Positions 21,001 to 33,087 of a stretch of DNA of 64,000 bases are shown here, piece by piece. The notes under the pieces are model-generated. The model saw only the letters and a program-made list of their open reading frames with translations. It ran no database searches and was not told the origin of the DNA. Numbering within the stretch: position 1 is the stretch's first letter; every line of letters starts with the position of its first letter. A program made the translations under genes and the position numbers. The DNA is from Omphalotus guepiniiformis (Eukaryota; Basidiomycota; Agaricomycetes; Agaricales; Omphalotaceae): contig JAQOOI010000058.1 in assembly GCA_028554645.1 (NCBI GenBank), forward strand, positions 496,001 to 560,000, written 5' to 3'.

Positions 21001-22501
21001 GAGTCTGACGCTGCCGGATTGTGCAGAGATGACGAAGGATTGGAAGGAGTTGGAGCCCGAGAGGCAAGGTGAGATGGAGAGGGATCGTGATTCGGATGAG
21101 AAGAGCCAGAAGACCCATAGAGGTAGCCGTGAGGCAGGGAGTGGCGGCAGGAGCTCGAAGACAGGCACGAAAAGCAAGAGTGGGTCTCGTACGAAAGATA
21201 AAGAAGGGAAGGATGACAAGGACAAGGAACGGAGAAGTGGGCGAAAGAAAGGGAAGGATCGGGCTGCAGCTGCAAAAGGTAGAGTGGCAGCTTGGTTAGG
21301 AGCTGTGGAGGCGGAGCAACCATCACCGCCTGCTGAAGATGTAATCACATCTAGTCCAGCACCTGAAGTAGGGGAACCCGAACCCATTGAAGGCATGCCT
21401 GGTGTAGTTGTCAATGCTGACAGCGAGATCACATCTCAGGCGAAAGCTGATGCAAGTCAGGCTGTGGACAAGAATGCTAAAGATACAATCGAGAAGAACG
21501 TTGTCACCTCAGCCGCAGAAGGCAAATCGAAAGAGGAGCCTCCGTCACCATGTAACCCTAATCCTCGCTCGTCTGGTTTCGTCCCCATCGGCACCTTGAA
21601 ACGAGATATTTATCAGCGTACGCTTGTTCCGAAGGACTCGCCTTTCGCTAGCACGAACAGCCCTACTGAGGATGCCAAACGCATCACAGACCTTTGGAAC
21701 ATGCGTGATGCCGACAATAGTGAAACGAAGGCGGACTCTAAAGCTTCTGATCTCGGTAAAAACCCGTGGCTGAGCGTGGCAAAGAAGGGTCAAATGCCTG
21801 TATTCCTGTCCAAGCCTCCCAATACGGAGACGAAATACGATGTCAGGTCTGCAAGGGGTGGTAGAGGCGGGAAAGTCGCCGCTGTTGCAGCGATCTGGGC
21901 TTCAGGTGCTAACATACCATCCGCACCGATCACCCCTGCGCCTGCCGTCGCTAGAGCGTTGAAAGTGTCTCCGAAAGCTGCGATTTCCGTGCCCAAATTC
22001 TTAGGCTCTACATCGAACTCGACCTCCACCGCCTCCACCGCCTCCTCAGCTGGTGCAAAGCGCTCCGGTGTAAACACAAGAGCTGGAGTGACAGTCAAGT
22101 CAGCGTCAGCGCCTATCCCGGCAGTGATTTCGGCTTCGCATGCCAAACCTACAATATCCTCTACAGCATCACTTGCGCGACCTCCAAGGCCTTCGCCGAC
22201 GAAGAAACCTCTCACTAAGCTTCCCCCAACAATAAGCGAAATACCTTCCGTGATGGATATCAAGCCGAAATCTAGCGGTGTAAAGAGTGGTGCATCGTCT
22301 GCAGTTGGAGCAGTGAATGGCAATAGCGCCTCGCTAGACGGTGGACTTGGAGCGGGCAATGCCGCCAGAAATCTTAAAGCTTTGACTGGTACCACTACTG
22401 GTGCAACAAAGAGTGCTCAGCCTCCTTCTGGTGAACGCATGGCGTTTGGACAGGCTAGATTGAGAGACCTTATCAAGAAATATCAGGGGCAAGCTACGTG
22501 A
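18093..22501 (+). CDS. Alpha-arrestin with long disordered C-terminal tail
   Basis: Arrestin-related trafficking adaptor, the class that links membrane transporters to HECT ubiquitin ligases for endocytosis. Exons 18093-18270, 18325-18806, 18866-19185 and 19258-22501, giving 1407 residues. The arrestin N fold is seen in VSLTLADPYFVAGDYISGKLE and GSGLATVQYEIRASVGVYW, and the C fold in VELQVKNHSTKK and IPPGVEGVASLVFDVP. A PPSY motif (about residue 95) fits binding to WW domains of an Rsp5-like ligase. After about residue 430 the chain is Pro/Gln/Tyr-rich, then Ser/Lys-rich, with an RSRSRSRSR run near 20640. It ends with a conserved-looking helix (GQARLRDLIKKYQGQ). The last intron (19186-19257) is 72 bases without a stop, so retention would add 24 residues. 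Two large reverse-strand open frames inside exon 4 are shadows. Confidence 0.85.
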
Positions 22502-23135
22502 AGTTTGCTTTTTGCATTATATGTCCCATTATCTGCATATATTAATGACTTTTGTATAACGTTCATCTACTTTCGCATTGTTTGCTGCTTCATCAGATTT
22601 ATCCTCATGCTGTAGCCGTTGTTTCTTGATTTTAGATATCTGACTTATTACCTCTATTTCATGACAGTACACAGTTTTCTGCTCATTCCGTTCTACTTCT
22701 TCGCATCTTCATATTGCTTTCTACTTGTTCACGTCTTTTATGTATCATATAACGACCTCACGATCCCAGAACAAATATCATATTGATAGCCTATTCATCT
22801 TAGGGAGGAGGAAAGTGCGAGTCTGGTCCTGGTCGGAGACATCCCGGAGAAGTAAGTCGAATGGTCACTATCTAGTAGTATCATACTTTATTTTTTAGTT
22901 TTCGAATCTCTTGATAGAACTGCTTTAGATATATTTGTTATCTCTCTTCAAATCTTCAAAGAGTTTGAAGAGAAGGCTAAGAGTAAGCGTGTATTTACAT
23001 AAGGATTCTATTACATATAGCAATTGGTCTACAGTACTTACCCGATTGACGAATGACTCGGTGCTTTTGTCAGAAGCCGAGTATGCTACCTAGCTTCGAA
23101 CACCAAGCTCGATAACCATCTTCTGGTTTACCATC
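22502..23135. other. Intergenic region
   Basis: AT-rich spacer between the arrestin and MFS genes. No gene or clear repeat seen. Confidence 0.5.
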
Positions 23136-24915
23136 ATGAGAGACGGCCATGTCACGATAACACCGCTGCCAAAATTCCAGCTGTTTCTCACTTTCTTGAT
23201 TCAAGCAGCTGAGCCTGTCACGGCAACGGTCATCTACCCGTTCATAACGAAATTTGTGAGGAGCACAGGCATCACAGATGGAGACGAGACGCGGACTGGA
23301 TATTACGCTGGTATTATCGTAAGTCAAAAGTATGAATATAATACATCGATCATTAACATCACCGACGATTGTACAGGAATCGATCTTTTTCCTGTCTGAA
23401 TCTGCGCTGGTGTATCAATGGGGACGTGCCTCTGATGTCTATGGCCGAAGACCTATTCTCTTACTTGGACCTCTTGGTCTTGCCTTTGCAATGTTCGGCT
23501 TTGGCTTGTCCAAAACGTTTTGGTCGATGGTTCTTTTCCGTTGTGCTCAAGGCATATTCAATGGGAACATAGGCACGTCTTTGCAATTTCTACAGATCGG
23601 CTTGACTAAAGAAGTGTATGTTTAGGTGTCGCTAAAACAGTCATCGCAGAGGTGTGCTATCAGGTTCCGCGCCTTTTTTTTTACTTCTGACACATCCACC
23701 TTTCTCAGTTCACGGACGAGACTAATATGGCAGAAGCTTTCACTTACATTCCAATCATGTGGAGCTTTGGTGCAATCGTCGGGCCAAGTTTGCTTGCCTC
23801 CAAGATTCTGTTTCATGCTGATTTTCTTCTTTCGAACATCTCTAGGCCAAGTGTGGGTGGTGTCCTCGCTGATCCTGCGTTGCGATGGCCTAACGTATTC
23901 GGACGATTGGCGTTCTTCCGCGAACATCCCTACTTCCTTCCATGTGCAGTCGCAGGACTGCTCTCATTCTTTGCATTCGCATTCGCTTATGTAGGGCTAA
24001 AAGAGGTATGCAAAACTGACAATTTCGGTAGAAATTGACTGCTTGACAACTAATTACACGATATCATTTAGACGCTCAAGCCTTCGGTGGGAAAGAAAAT
24101 AGATATCGAACATGCTGAGATCGTTACCCCGCTATTGTCTGGCGCGGACGACGTTCTGTACGGGTCCACAGAACCTACTACTAGTCCCTCGAGCGCTAGT
24201 AGCAGCTCTCTTGCACCTCCTCCTGGTACCACAAAATTGATGACACCCGGCTTGAAGATCACATTAATAAACTATGGCTTCCTTGCCTTCACGGATATGG
24301 GATATGAAGTACTCATTCCCCTCATTTATTCCACATCCATTCCCGTAGGAGGGCTAGGACTTACCCCATACCAGATCGGCGTGATTCTGGGCTCCTACGG
24401 CTTTTTGAGTGGTGTATGGAATGTCTTCGTCTGGAAACAGATTCTAATGAAAATTGGACCCCGCAAGATGTACATCGTGGGTTACGCAAGTCTACTTGCG
24501 GAGTTTGGGTCGTTATGGCTTTTGCGTGCGTATACTGCAAAGGCGGGAGAGGTCACCCCAGTGGTATGGGCTTTATTGTTCATCCAGTTGTTCATTGCTA
24601 CTATTATCAACGTAACGTTCAGTAAGGAATCGGATTTTACTTCTGTGATGACTTGACTGACCGTGCGTCGCTGGTCTTCTTTCAGGTGCGATGTCCCTCT
24701 TGGTAGTAGCGGCCGCTCCTCCAGGTAGACTTGGTGCAGTCAACGGTGTGGCACAAATGGTATCGTCCGGAACGAGGGGTTTAGCACCCATGTTCGCCTC
24801 TTCGCTTTTTTCACTCTCTCTGAAATCCGGCGTCGCTGGCGGTCATTTGGTAGACATCATTTTGATGTCTATTACAGTTTTAGGGATATTGTGTTCATTA
24901 AAACTTCCAAAATGA
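23136..24915 (+). CDS. Major facilitator superfamily transporter
   Basis: Twelve-helix secondary transporter of the plasma or vacuolar membrane. Six exons: 23136-23318, 23377-23572, 23626-23651, 23709-24005, 24072-24621 and 24686-24915, giving 493 residues. The MFS loop motif between helices 2 and 3 is GRASDVYGRRPILLLGP. AEPVTATVIYPFITKFV (helix 1) and LFRCAQGIFNGNIGVAKTVI (helices 4-5) place it near fungal ZIFL-type or drug:proton antiporter-like families. A Ser/Pro-rich central loop (about residues 195-235) separates the two halves. Intron 2 starts with GC rather than GT, and exon 3 is only 26 bases. Without both of these the NGNIGVAKT stretch cannot be joined. The substrate is unknown. The N-terminus before helix 1 is short (about 13 residues), so an upstream exon is possible. 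Confidence 0.85.
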
Positions 24916-25463
24916 GAGGACACTGGAGTGTGGTAGCTACAAAATATATAGCGTACTACCAAATTGCTATGAACCACGTAGAATGACTTCTACCATGATC
25001 TAATGTAGCTTCTACGACCAGGTTGTCCATCTACAGGGTTTACATAGTAGACGTTAGAATACCGTAGGTCGATCCTCATACATTGACAGTATCAGGTTGA
25101 TTATTTTCCACCAAGAACGGGGAAGACATTTGGATATCTCTATCGAAAAGTAATCTCGATTGCGCTCGCCACCACAACTTCCCGCGTTGCTACTAGCGTC
25201 CTTATCCAATACTAAAAACGCAATATAGGGAGAATATATACAAATTCGTACGCATAACAAAATAACGTCGTAAAGTACATCGTGACAAGTAAAAGTAAGT
25301 AATAGTCATCGAACTTAAATGCATCCCAGGTCGTGTAACTATAAGCAATAACAGTACAGTAAAAGATAATACCAAGTACTACTCTAAAAAGAATAAATAG
25401 ATAGTGACGCTCTTGAGCTTTTCATTTTCTCCGTGTCCGTGCGATCACAGAAAACAGGTCCAT
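24916..25463. other. Convergent intergenic region
   Basis: 3' ends of the MFS gene (plus) and of the unknown gene (minus) face each other here. AT-rich, no coding signal seen. Confidence 0.5.
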
Positions 25464-26430
25464 TTAATATTGAACATTATCCAATAACTCAATGTGGAAT
25501 TGCCGCCAATCGATGTCAGCAAGCTCTTCATGCTCAACCAACAGAGAGTGTGATCCATCGGGAAGAATAGGACTTTCTTCTTCCTCCAACGTAAATGCAT
25601 TATCGTATTTATCCCTACTCAGTCGTTTAAACTGGAAGGATGAACGCCGCGACTGCGGTAACGGTGTTGGCATAGAATGGATAGACGTCGGTCGTTCGCG
25701 TCGGGTGGGTAATGAACTGCGAGAAGAGCTTGACAAAGAAAGGAAGGACTCGCGTTTGGAGCGTGCTGGAGACATAGGAGGGGTGTCACCGAGTTCAATG
25801 TAGAATGACTTGGATTCTGGAGAAGCATTAAAAGGATCAATCGGATGTCGTGCACCTGGTTCTGTGCTAAACGTAGCAGGACATTAGAACGAATAGTCCA
25901 AAAACGAGGATATACAACACCCACCTAGATAGAGAAGCCAATCTCGAGCGTGTAATAGGCCCGCCAGCAGTAATCCACACCTCTGCAGCAGTAGATGTGT
26001 TTTGGGTAGCGTACCCAAGCGACTTTCTCTTCGTCCCTTTAAACTGTACGAAAGATTGTGCCTCGGATGGATTCGATGAACCCGGGGTGACCTTTTCCAG
26101 GAGTCTCGTAGAAAACTCGAAGACAGACGAGCGCCTACGCCGCTTCTCAGTTATATCATCGGAGGGCGGCTTTTGACTAGAATTCGTAGAGGGAAGGACA
26201 ATTGCGGACAACCTTCGACTTCCCAAGCTCTGCCTCCTGCTGTTAACATGTCTCGGAAGCCGTTGTAACATAGATGGTTTGGAATCAGTGTCTTCTTTAG
26301 CGCCCGAAGAAATACCAGGAAGAGAGTACATCGAGACAGGCCTCGACGTGTTTCGAGACGCGAAAGCCCTGAAGCCCGAAAAGAAAAAGTCGGAATAACC
26401 TCCATGACGACTAGACTTGGGGGTCTGCAT
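25464..26430 (-). CDS. Unknown Ser/Arg-rich protein
   Basis: Two exons, 26430-25925 and 25866-25464, joined by a GT..AG intron, giving 302 residues. The start at 26430 opens MQTPKSSRHGGYSDFFFSGF. The protein is rich in Ser, Arg and Pro throughout, with basic patches (EKRRRRSSVFEF) and several RRxS-like sites that could be phosphorylated by basophilic kinases. It ends with an acidic segment then ADIDWRQFHIELLDNVQY. No membrane segment or known domain is seen: the hydrophobic run in the frame-through translation is intron sequence. I do not recognise the family. The frame-preserving intron and coding-like composition support a real gene. Confidence 0.6.
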
Positions 26431-27221
26431 CGCGAGCTGAGGACAGTGTACCTTGCAGTAGCTGCGTTATATATAAATGGGTACCACCTCACTCAGGCAG
26501 TGAGCTGCAGTGAGACCTGAGTGAGACGATATCATCACGGGAGAACTCAGTGCATGCCGTTACGTTCGTGATGCCTGAGCGTCAGTGCTCCGAGGAGTGA
26601 ATAGAAATGCTTGTTCTAACGGGACCTGTCAACACTTCCCTCTAGATCTATCATATCTGTAATTGGATCGACGGAGTCCATATCTGATCAACACCGCAGT
26701 GGGATGATCAGGACCAGACACGCCTGGTGCTGGGCTACGAGTATGTAGCTATATTTTCTTGGGAACATCATCTGATATTGATACGACCGTAACACAGCAC
26801 ACAGGAATATGCAGAAGCACCTGCATATCTGTACATAAGCAACCAGGCTGGTCGTGGAAAATACATAGCACTCACAATTCAACTTATGGATGTGAGTGAA
26901 ACTCTCACTTTGATATTACCGCCCAACATGAACTTATCAGACAAGGTGGAAGGTTGCGCAAGTGGGCACTTAAAGGAACTGGTCCCTGTGCATTTCTCCT
27001 TGATCCACTATCAAAACATGGAACTCTGCGTAGAATGCGGTGGCGAGTGGAAAAGGCCATTGAGCGGCGGCAATCCTTTTACAAGCACAGATTGTATACG
27101 GAACAATCAAGATGGAAGACGTAGTATTTATTCCATCAACATAACACCTGGGGTGAGGATTTTATCAATGATGCTGCTAGAGCACTGTCAACACACGTGA
27201 AGCACAGAAATCCTTCATGTG
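26431..27221. other. Intergenic region
   Basis: Lies upstream of the unknown Ser/Arg-rich gene and downstream of COA6. The plus-strand open frame 26886-27200 starts with ATG but resembles nothing I know, and I leave it uncalled. Confidence 0.4.
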
Positions 27222-27575
27222 TCATCTCCTTGCATTCTGAGCCTGAGTGTTCGCCTGCGCCAATCTGTCCTTCTGAGCTTCGGCGATGACTCGTCTCTGA
27301 TTAAAGTATTCAATCTGTATGTCAAATCACAGCCTTTCAGAATACAGCACAATAGTAAATCTCAGTTCGTGTCTCACCCAGCTCTTCGCGCAGTTATTCT
27401 CGTACGCTTTTCCCTCGGAAGCGCAGGCACCCCTGCTTTTCTCATCTCCTGCTTTCACGATACCAACACGATCAAGGCACGAAAAGTACTGGTCCCTTGC
27501 TTCCCAGCATTTTTGACGGTCTTGTCTGCTCGGTGCTGCTGATTCTTCTTGTTTCGAGGAAAACGGCCACCACAT
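27222..27575 (-). CDS. COA6: Cytochrome c oxidase assembly factor 6
   Basis: Small twin-CX(n)C protein of the mitochondrial intermembrane space, needed to deliver copper to the CuA site of cytochrome c oxidase subunit 2. Two exons, 27575-27378 and 27314-27222, give 96 residues. The first cysteine pair is CX9C in QKCWEARDQYFSCLDR and the second CX10C in ACASEGKAYENNCAKSW, the spacing of the COA6 family. Exon 2 continues IEYFNQRRVIAEAQKDRL, matching the family after the conserved SW. Without the intron, the frame runs into unrelated sequence (VRHELRFTIV). The N-terminus MWWPFSSKQEE replaces a targeting peptide, as expected for MIA-imported proteins. The length is typical. Confidence 0.9.
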
Positions 27576-28382
27576 AAAGGCGCAAGATTGAGGCTGGAAA
27601 TATCATGTGACTAGCCAAACACGCCTTCACATCTGATTACGTCACTACCAAGCCTTGTGGGACCCACTGGCACACTCCCGATTCCCTGGCACACTCCCGA
27701 TTCTCTAAATCCTATATCGTACAGGAAAGGAAGGGTGCAGAGATTATAGGTATTAAAATTGCAAGGACTCCGTCAATTGTCACACAAAGTGCTGACGACT
27801 AGGGAAGTTTTTTCTGAAGACCCCGAAGTACCCAGAGTCTTCATTGCAGTTTTTGGGTTAAGCCATTGACTCAACTGAAGTTCAACTTGATCAGAGAGTA
27901 CTCTAGAGTACTGTACGTGGTTGTATTTGGGCTGTATTGCCTTAAATTCAGTATTGCAGTGGCTCCCTGAATAGTCATGCAGCTCTAACAGCGATGACTG
28001 CGGGAAACGCTGATATTCTCCATTGATAGCTCCTATGTCCGCATACATCGTACCGTACACGCAATGAATTGAAGGTGACAGACATCTCCCTCCGATCATC
28101 GTCTGGTCTCGTACTGTGTGCAAAATCATCTTCCTCCCGAAATACTGTAGACTCCGACCCTCAGAACCGCCTCTTCCAGACTCGAATAAGTTGTTCACTC
28201 AAGAATAACTTTCTTGGCGCGTTTGGGTAGACGGCTGTTTCATGTGTCGCCTAGCTACGATATCATGTGTGTATTAGCATTCATACTACAGGTGTAGTTA
28301 AAACAAATAATTATTTACTTATACAGTCTCTAAAATATGCCCGGAGAAATCAGAGTGAAAAGAAAAGGATGGCAGGAACTTA
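27576..28382. other. Intergenic region with one doubtful open frame
   Basis: The minus-strand open frame 28198-27773 encodes 141 residues without any recognised motif. I see no splice support and do not call it a gene. The rest shows nothing. Confidence 0.4.
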
Positions 28383-31300
28383 TTACGATAGCAATTGGCT
28401 AAGATTGGCAACATGAGTTTCCCGTTTATTGACAAGGTCAGTATGCAAGATAGTAGTCCGCAAATCTGCCTCTAACTGAAGAAGAAGAGGAGGTATGAGC
28501 ACCTGTTAGTTCAGACAATCGGCACCGACTTACTTGTAGCAATTTATCCGCCTCCCACATCCTAGTGGGAAGATTTTCCAGCGCAACGTATACAGCGGGT
28601 ATGGATTGACATCGCAACAATTCCTGCTCGTTGCTTCGAAGAATGCCAAGGGCTACCCGGAAGAGTACATCAAGCCCGTCTACAAGGAAGATATCCCACA
28701 CACGGAATAAAGTCTGTGTAAAAAAAATCATTGTCAGCCAATTGACACGGGAGGTGTGAAAAGGGTGCTGTACCTCAACAGGAAGACAGTCCGTAAACAA
28801 GGAGAGAAACCACGAGAAACAGATGGCCGGTAAATCGACTCCCAGATTATTTAAATGAGCGTAAAGCCTTGGGATGTACTCCTGAACGTAGTCTAAGAGC
28901 ACAAGAGGGCAGGCACGAGAGGGTAGTAACGATGGGGAAAAGAAATGTTCTGGAAGTAGGCGCTCGACGATGGCAGCAAGGACCCAAAATGCCTCTTCCT
29001 CATCTGCGTGCACAAGGAGGAGAGTCGATGTGACGAGATTCATTCCTTGACAGTATCCTACGGCTGGATTGCGACTAAAGATAATGTCAGAAGGAATCAT
29101 TCTCAATGAATGATACTGAGTACTTACCGACTGTAAGCAGTCAACACTCTCCTCAGTTTTTCTACGCCAGCTCCATCACCACCAAAGAAAACATTCAGCG
29201 GCATTGTTCTCCCCACATCCTTCTCAATCTCCCCCAAGACCCCGCCTCCTGTTCCATCTCTCTCAGCCTTCTCGGCTTCTGCCAACAAGTCCCTGAATAA
29301 CCCTGGTTCCCTCATCTCCAGACCACCACTACATTCTAACCACACCTTGCTTCGGTACACCAGCGGAATACCTTTCCTAGCCAACCGCTCAAACTCCTTT
29401 CTCTCATCTTTATTCGCAGGCAAACCCAGTTGAGCGAACCCAATCAAACCTTCGCTATGGTCCAGTTCGTCCACCTCGTCTTCTTCGTAGGACTTGACGC
29501 CTAGTCCCAGAATAGCCGCGGCACCAGCAACACCCCCAGTATTCGAAGAGTGATACGCCTTTGTTGTTTGAGATTGCTGCGAGCGTGATTTATTGCTTCG
29601 TTGCTTGACGAATGCATCCCATTCTTTTCTTCGGATTTTCTGTCTTTCGTCGTGAATACCAGTGAGATCGCCTAGTAAACGCCGGACAGTATTTGGACAT
29701 GCATGCCGGGGAGTGTCGTTATTGACAGCAAGAACAGAAGTGGTGGAAGCAGTCAAGGAAGAAGCTACGAGGGGTGTAGAAAGAGCAGTCGAACTACGCT
29801 TGCTCGATCTCGAAACGCTCATGGATGACTGTGAATCATGAGTATTCGCGCTTTTTACACTTTTCATATCGTCACCATCTCCTGAACTTGGGCCAGATTG
29901 GGAATCCGTTGAGGCTTCAAGTCCATTCCCAGACCCATCACATTCGCAGCTGTCTTTGACGATTTCGATCCCCTTCTTCCCTCCATCGCCATCCTCAAAG
30001 TCGTCGTCGGGCCAAGAATTATCCTCTTCCCTATCGGCAATTTTCACTCCAGTCAAACACGCCGGCGCCGTGCAGGCACATTCACGCGCGCGCAACAGCA
30101 GCAACACATCGTATTGACACACATCGTACATGAACCCATAACGATCTGTCAACAGTGCTTGCTGCTTCACGCCATTCTCGCCATCCGGTATATGGAATGA
30201 AAATCTCGAAGCGGAGAACGGTATAGGTGGAATGGTATTGATATCGAAATGGAAAATCTTTGAGGTCAGAGGTGTATATGTTTTGGAAAGATACTGAGTG
30301 GGTGGTTTAGCGGTAACAGGAATGATAGAGTCTAGTGGGACGGAAGATGCGTTGCCAGATTTTCGTCCGCTCAAAGCAGCCGAAGGTGTACCCGAGCTGT
30401 CTTGCCCAGGCGACTTGACGTCAGATCCCGAATTTGTGGTGTTAGGACTGGTAGCGCTAGCCACAGGTGAACTGACAGTATGTTTCCTTCTACCAACACC
30501 TTTCGGGCTTTGCCAAGGAAAGCTGCCAAATAACGAGGGAGACGGTAGAGGAACGACAGTTCTGAACGTGGATCTCGTAGACTTGATTCCGCCTTCAGCG
30601 AGCGAACCTAGGGTTCGACTCAGCGTCTTGGCGGCCTCCCCAGATGTACTTGTGCCAGTAATGGTAGAGCCTTCCGCTGTAACTCCTCCATTTGCAGCAC
30701 CACTTTCAAGTGTAGCAGAGCTGAGAACACTAGCAGTGGAATCCACCTTCATATGCCCCCTGCCTCGTGCGCGAGCACGAGAAGGGCGTACTTCCCGAAA
30801 CAACACACCTTCTTCCCTGGCGTTTCTTATGAGCTCCATAGCGAGCCGTGCGATCAGCGGTCCAGTTTCGTGGCCCTGGTCGACGAGGATCGAAGAGGGG
30901 TCAGAAGTCATGACTCGTGTGGCATTAGCAATTGCACGCAGCGAAGTGCCCTGTACCATAGGCTCAGCAGGCTGGGCCTGGAGAACGGGTGTAGGTGAAG
31001 TCGATAATTGCGCCACAGACGCACTCGCACTGTCAGACGACCCGGATGTAGTGGAAGTAGTGGATGTCAGCGAATCTATTGTATTTTCACTCTTCGTGAG
31101 CAGTGGTGGGGCAGGTAGCGAAGGAGAGGATGGTATTGAAAATCCCGCCGTTGACGTAGTGTTGGTCGTGTGCGAAGTGTAAACGGTGTTTATGGTGTGC
31201 GTCGTCTGTGCTGAACGAATCGAGTCATTATCTGCGTCTTGCGAGGTGGAGGTATCCGTATTCGGGTGTATAGAATTAGAAACCTTGATACTGGAATCTG

Positions 31301-32785
31301 TTTGAGGGTTATTCAAGGTAGCAGTGGTATTGCCACCGCCTCCCTCTTCATCCGCATCATCCGCATCATCCTCGATTTCAGGAAGATTTCTCTTTCCACC
31401 AAAGGCAGCGACTGAAGATGCGCCTGGATTCAGGATTGAGATCCCCAGAGTACCAAACACACTCTTTGCCGTCCTTCGTCTTTGTTGTCGCGCTACGATT
31501 TGACCTCGTGGGGTGGGCGTCGGAGGTCCTGAACCATCTGCCATGGTGCTAAGATCCGGAGCACTGCTACTATTGAGAGCCGCAGAAGCAGACATTGTAC
31601 GATTCCTGGGCATTCTTCCCTTACCCCAGAGAGATCCCATCCAGTCTCCGAGAGTATTGGAAGCGCGATCAGCTGAGGGTGCTCGAACCATACCAGGAGC
31701 AACCGCCGAGCGTTCAGATAGGTCACTCTTCGAGGATGCGGAGAGTTGAGACCTTACAGAAGCGGCATCGTTCCCACTTGTCAGAATACTTTGGGTGTCG
31801 TCATTGGAAGCTAGTACCAGGTTGGTTTGTGAGGGAATCGGCGTCAAAACGGAATCTTTAGGAATGCTTCGCGACAGAGGTACTTCGTCAGCAATAGCTT
31901 CTGAAAGGGAATCCACAAGTGACTATGGGAGCTTTAGCGCAGAAACACGACACAAAGAATGAGGCTCACCATCAAACTTTTTTGCCTTTTGATTTGTGAA
32001 CCTAGACCGTCGTCTCCCTCATCCTGCCCGTCACCGAATATCCGCCTAATAAGTTTCCTCGCAACCTCCCTTTCGTCCGGGTTCTTGATATCCACCACAA
32101 GCTCGTCTGCCCTCCTTCTCTTGTTATTCTCCTTCTCCACCAAGACTTTACGGCTCTGCTCAAGCTCTAATCTCGCTTTCGACAAATTGTGTAGCGCAGA
32201 TGACAAAACACGGAGTGCAGAATGGTACGGGTGACCAGAGACCTCTGAAGGGCTCTCAGACGCGCTGATACTTGAAATAGCAGACTGAATAGCCTCATCA
32301 GAGTATTCATGCCATTTCGTAGTAAGGATACGTGAAGTTACGGAAGGCGCTACACCAAGTTCTCTCAAACTAGTGTGTGCACTGTCCATCAGATCGCCCG
32401 TCGTCGTCGGCACCTCGTCTGACCCAACGATAATGAGTGGTGGCTGACGAGCGCTAGAACTCCCCGAATTGCGATCAAACATCGCAGACAAGGATGCAGT
32501 CGATGCTTTACGAACATCGAAATTGCTAGCATCCGTGGATTTACGACGGTCAGCCTTACTCAGCCTCCGTACACTTCCATCCCACGTCGAGTTATCCTCC
32601 GTTGGATCACTCTCAAGTTGAGTTTTCAGAGTAAGGTAGTTCGTAGGAGGACGACTTGAATGCGTAGGATCTAACCCAGCAGCACCAACAGTGAATCGAC
32701 TCCTTCGAGAGCGAGAAGATGAAGTATCGTCGGGAGAAAGAGGATGTGAATGGACGGGTGTCGTTGTTGCTGGTGAAGAGGCCAT
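28383..32785 (-). CDS. TBC-domain Rab GTPase-activating protein
   Basis: Rab GAP that switches off Rab-family GTPases in vesicle traffic. Five exons: 32785-31970, 31922-29128, 29074-28774, 28713-28534 and 28475-28383, giving 1394 residues. The first 1100 residues are mostly disordered and Ser/Thr-rich, with an upstream conserved patch near RYGFMYDVCQYDVLLLLRA. The TBC domain spans about 1110-1350: KGIPLVYRSKVWLECSG, then the arginine finger in EIEKDVGRTMPLN and the glutamine finger in RRNPAVGYCQGMN. Both catalytic fingers are present, so GAP activity is expected. Later blocks LPAICFSWFLSLFTDCLP and LFRVWDIFLVDG are also canonical. The last exon (LEADLRTTILHTDLVNKRE) uses an acceptor 58 bases into the intron. 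A competing reading would end at 28438 with an unrelated tail. The disordered N-terminus probably carries localisation and phosphorylation sites. Confidence 0.88.
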
Positions 32786-33087
32786 GGATACTAATAGCTT
32801 GTCTCGTAGAAAACTATGCGGGCCAATCTGAGTACATTATTGCACAGATAACGAACGGGTCGTTAGGTTGGTTGTGAACTGTAATAACCGCGAAGGCGTC
32901 GCGTGTCGCGTTAACTCCGCTCCTTCCCTTTATAGGTCCATATTTAATTCTCAGCGCCGGCGCTTCTGACAAGTCTTTGAAACATAGCGTAGCTTTCCAG
33001 GATAAAACGTATGGATGACCGGAGCAAGGACACATATTGGACATTATGGTTAATCGTTAATAAACAGAGCTTTGACATACACTAGCG
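32786..33087. other. Short intergenic region
   Basis: Upstream of the TBC gene and downstream of the F-box gene, both minus strand. It presumably holds the TBC promoter. Nothing else seen. Confidence 0.45.

Noticed and set aside
20728..21432. 234-residue reverse open frame inside the arrestin exon
   Set aside because: Antisense shadow of a low-complexity Ser/Lys/Glu-rich coding exon. The sense strand has the better model.
27773..28198. 141-residue minus open frame between COA6 and the TBC gene
   Set aside because: ATG start but no family resemblance, splice evidence or neighbouring paralogue. Kept only as a note.
30298..31182. 294-residue plus-strand open frame inside the TBC gene
   Set aside because: Antisense shadow of the disordered N-terminal exon. 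No start context or motif supports it.
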